From positions 1-5,848 of the forward strand of contig JAIENH010000811.1 in assembly GCA_019751475.1 (NCBI GenBank): a DNA stretch of 5,848 nt. The letters run 5' to 3'. The notes under the pieces were generated by a model. That model was not told where the DNA came from, made no database searches, and saw nothing but the letters and a program-made list of their open reading frames with translations. Both the position numbers and the translations under genes were made by a program. How positions within the stretch are numbered: the first letter of the stretch is position 1; every line of letters starts with the position of its first letter. Below, one piece after another: positions 5,276-5,848 of the stretch. Source of the DNA: Cyclobacteriaceae bacterium. Lineage in GTDB: Bacteria > Bacteroidota > Bacteroidia > Cytophagales > Cyclobacteriaceae.

Positions 5276-5848
5276 ATGAAAACATTTATCACAACCATGC
5301 TATTGCTCATTGCGGGCAGTCTCACGGCACAGACATTTAACGAAACAATCCGAAAAGAATTTTCTTTCGAGAAGGCAGGCAACAACACCCTGATGGTACA
5401 GAATATTAATGGTGATGTGAAAGTAGAGGGACATGCCGGTACTAACATTGTAGTGGAAGTGCTAAGACGGATCACCGGGAAAACGCAGGCCCGCCTGGAG
5501 AAAGGCAAGCAGGAAATACAACTTGGCGTAATCGATCGGGCCGACACGATTCTCTTATATGTGCAAGGCACTTGTACTGACTTCGGTAAGAGACCACAAG
5601 GTAAAAAGCATAGTGACAAGCGACCCCGGTGGAACGGCTGGGGTTATGACTGGAACAATTGCAACGGAGATGGAGATTGTGATAAGGAGTATGATTATGA
5701 GATGAACTTTACTATTAAAGTCCCCGCTAACACCAATGTGCTTGTTTCCACCATCAACAACGGAGATGTGGAGGTAAAAGGAGTAGGCCGGTACGTGTTG
5801 GCGGAGAACGTTAACGGTGGCATACTCTTGCAAAACATTGCTGGCGCA
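5276..5848 (+). CDS. Secreted DUF4097-type beta-repeat protein (3' end outside the window)
   Basis: From ATG 5276 the frame is open for 191 codons to the last base, so the gene is truncated by the window edge only. Residues 1-18 are a signal peptide (LLLIAGSLTA, cut before QT). The rest shows repeated beta-strand units built on an NGD turn: VQNINGDVKVEG (41-52), VSTINNGDVEVKG (157-169) and ENVNGGILLQNI (177-188). This is the pattern of the DUF4097 / putative adhesin proteins with a right-handed beta-helix-like fold. Between the first two units lies a long polar insertion. Its second half (about 118-142) is rich in Trp, Asp, Asn and Gly and has two of the protein's three cysteines (129 and 135; the third is 100). 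Family members are exported and often encoded beside ECF sigma/anti-sigma pairs; their biochemical role is not established. Here the gene is 11 bases after the anti-sigma gene and should be its co-transcribed target or signalling partner. Confidence 0.87.
   Translation, partial: MKTFITTMLLLIAGSLTAQTFNETIRKEFSFEKAGNNTLMVQNINGDVKVEGHAGTNIVVEVLRRITGKTQARLEKGKQEIQLGVIDRADTILLYVQGTCTDFGKRPQGKKHSDKRPRWNGWGYDWNNCNGDGDCDKEYDYEMNFTIKVPANTNVLVSTINNGDVEVKGVGRYVLAENVNGGILLQNIAGA

Noticed and set aside
5248..5833. Minus-strand frames of 123 and 92 codons near the right edge
   Set aside because: They mirror the DUF4097 gene, which has a signal peptide and repeat units on the plus strand and is open to the window end.
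1..5848. tRNA or rRNA genes, insertion sequences, CRISPR arrays, attachment sites
   Set aside because: The window is almost fully coding with short spacers. No cloverleaf, transposase, terminal inverted repeat or regularly spaced repeat was seen by eye.

Overview
The window reads as a chromosomal segment of a Bacteroidota bacterium, most plausibly of the Cytophagales type. The family-level call is inference. Three things point there: a methionyl-tRNA synthetase with a KMSTS signature and a C-terminal Trbp111-like domain, envelope proteins whose signal peptides are cleaved just before Gln, and an ECF sigma / anti-sigma / DUF4097 gene set. Shine-Dalgarno sequences are nearly absent, which also fits this phylum. 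No RNA gene, insertion sequence or CRISPR array is visible.

Layout. Positions 1-1438 (+) hold the 3' part of metG. Its stop codon overlaps, as TAATG, the start of a gene for a secreted beta-strand-rich protein, probably an outer-membrane barrel (1438-2232, +). That gene is split by one in-frame TGA at 1687-1689 while the frame stays open on both sides. Next comes a 201-residue envelope protein with a signal peptide, a coiled coil, one membrane helix and a second coiled coil (2346-2951, +). It meets, three bases away and convergently, a GH16 laminarinase-type lipoprotein (2955-3764, -). A 104-bp divergent spacer (3765-3868) carries an 18-bp dyad. To its right is a tight operon: an ECF sigma-70 factor (3869-4462), a cysteine-free single-pass membrane protein with a HEAT-repeat C-terminal domain that is probably its anti-sigma factor (4470-5264), and a secreted DUF4097-type beta-repeat protein that runs off the window end (5276-5848).

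How the genes work together. The right-hand operon looks like a cell-envelope signalling module. The cytoplasmic N-terminal part of the membrane protein would hold the sigma factor. Its HEAT-like periplasmic domain could sense or bind a partner, and the exported DUF4097 protein is the obvious candidate. This is inference from gene order and domain layout. The GH16 glucanase lies head-to-head with the module and could share its regulatory spacer, but nothing in the sequence proves that link. The left half is a housekeeping gene followed by envelope genes of unknown role.

The observations most worth checking are the lone nonsense codon in an otherwise intact gene, the HEAT-domain anti-sigma architecture, the insertion with a calcium-loop-like motif in the DUF4097 protein, and the unusual start region of the sigma gene.
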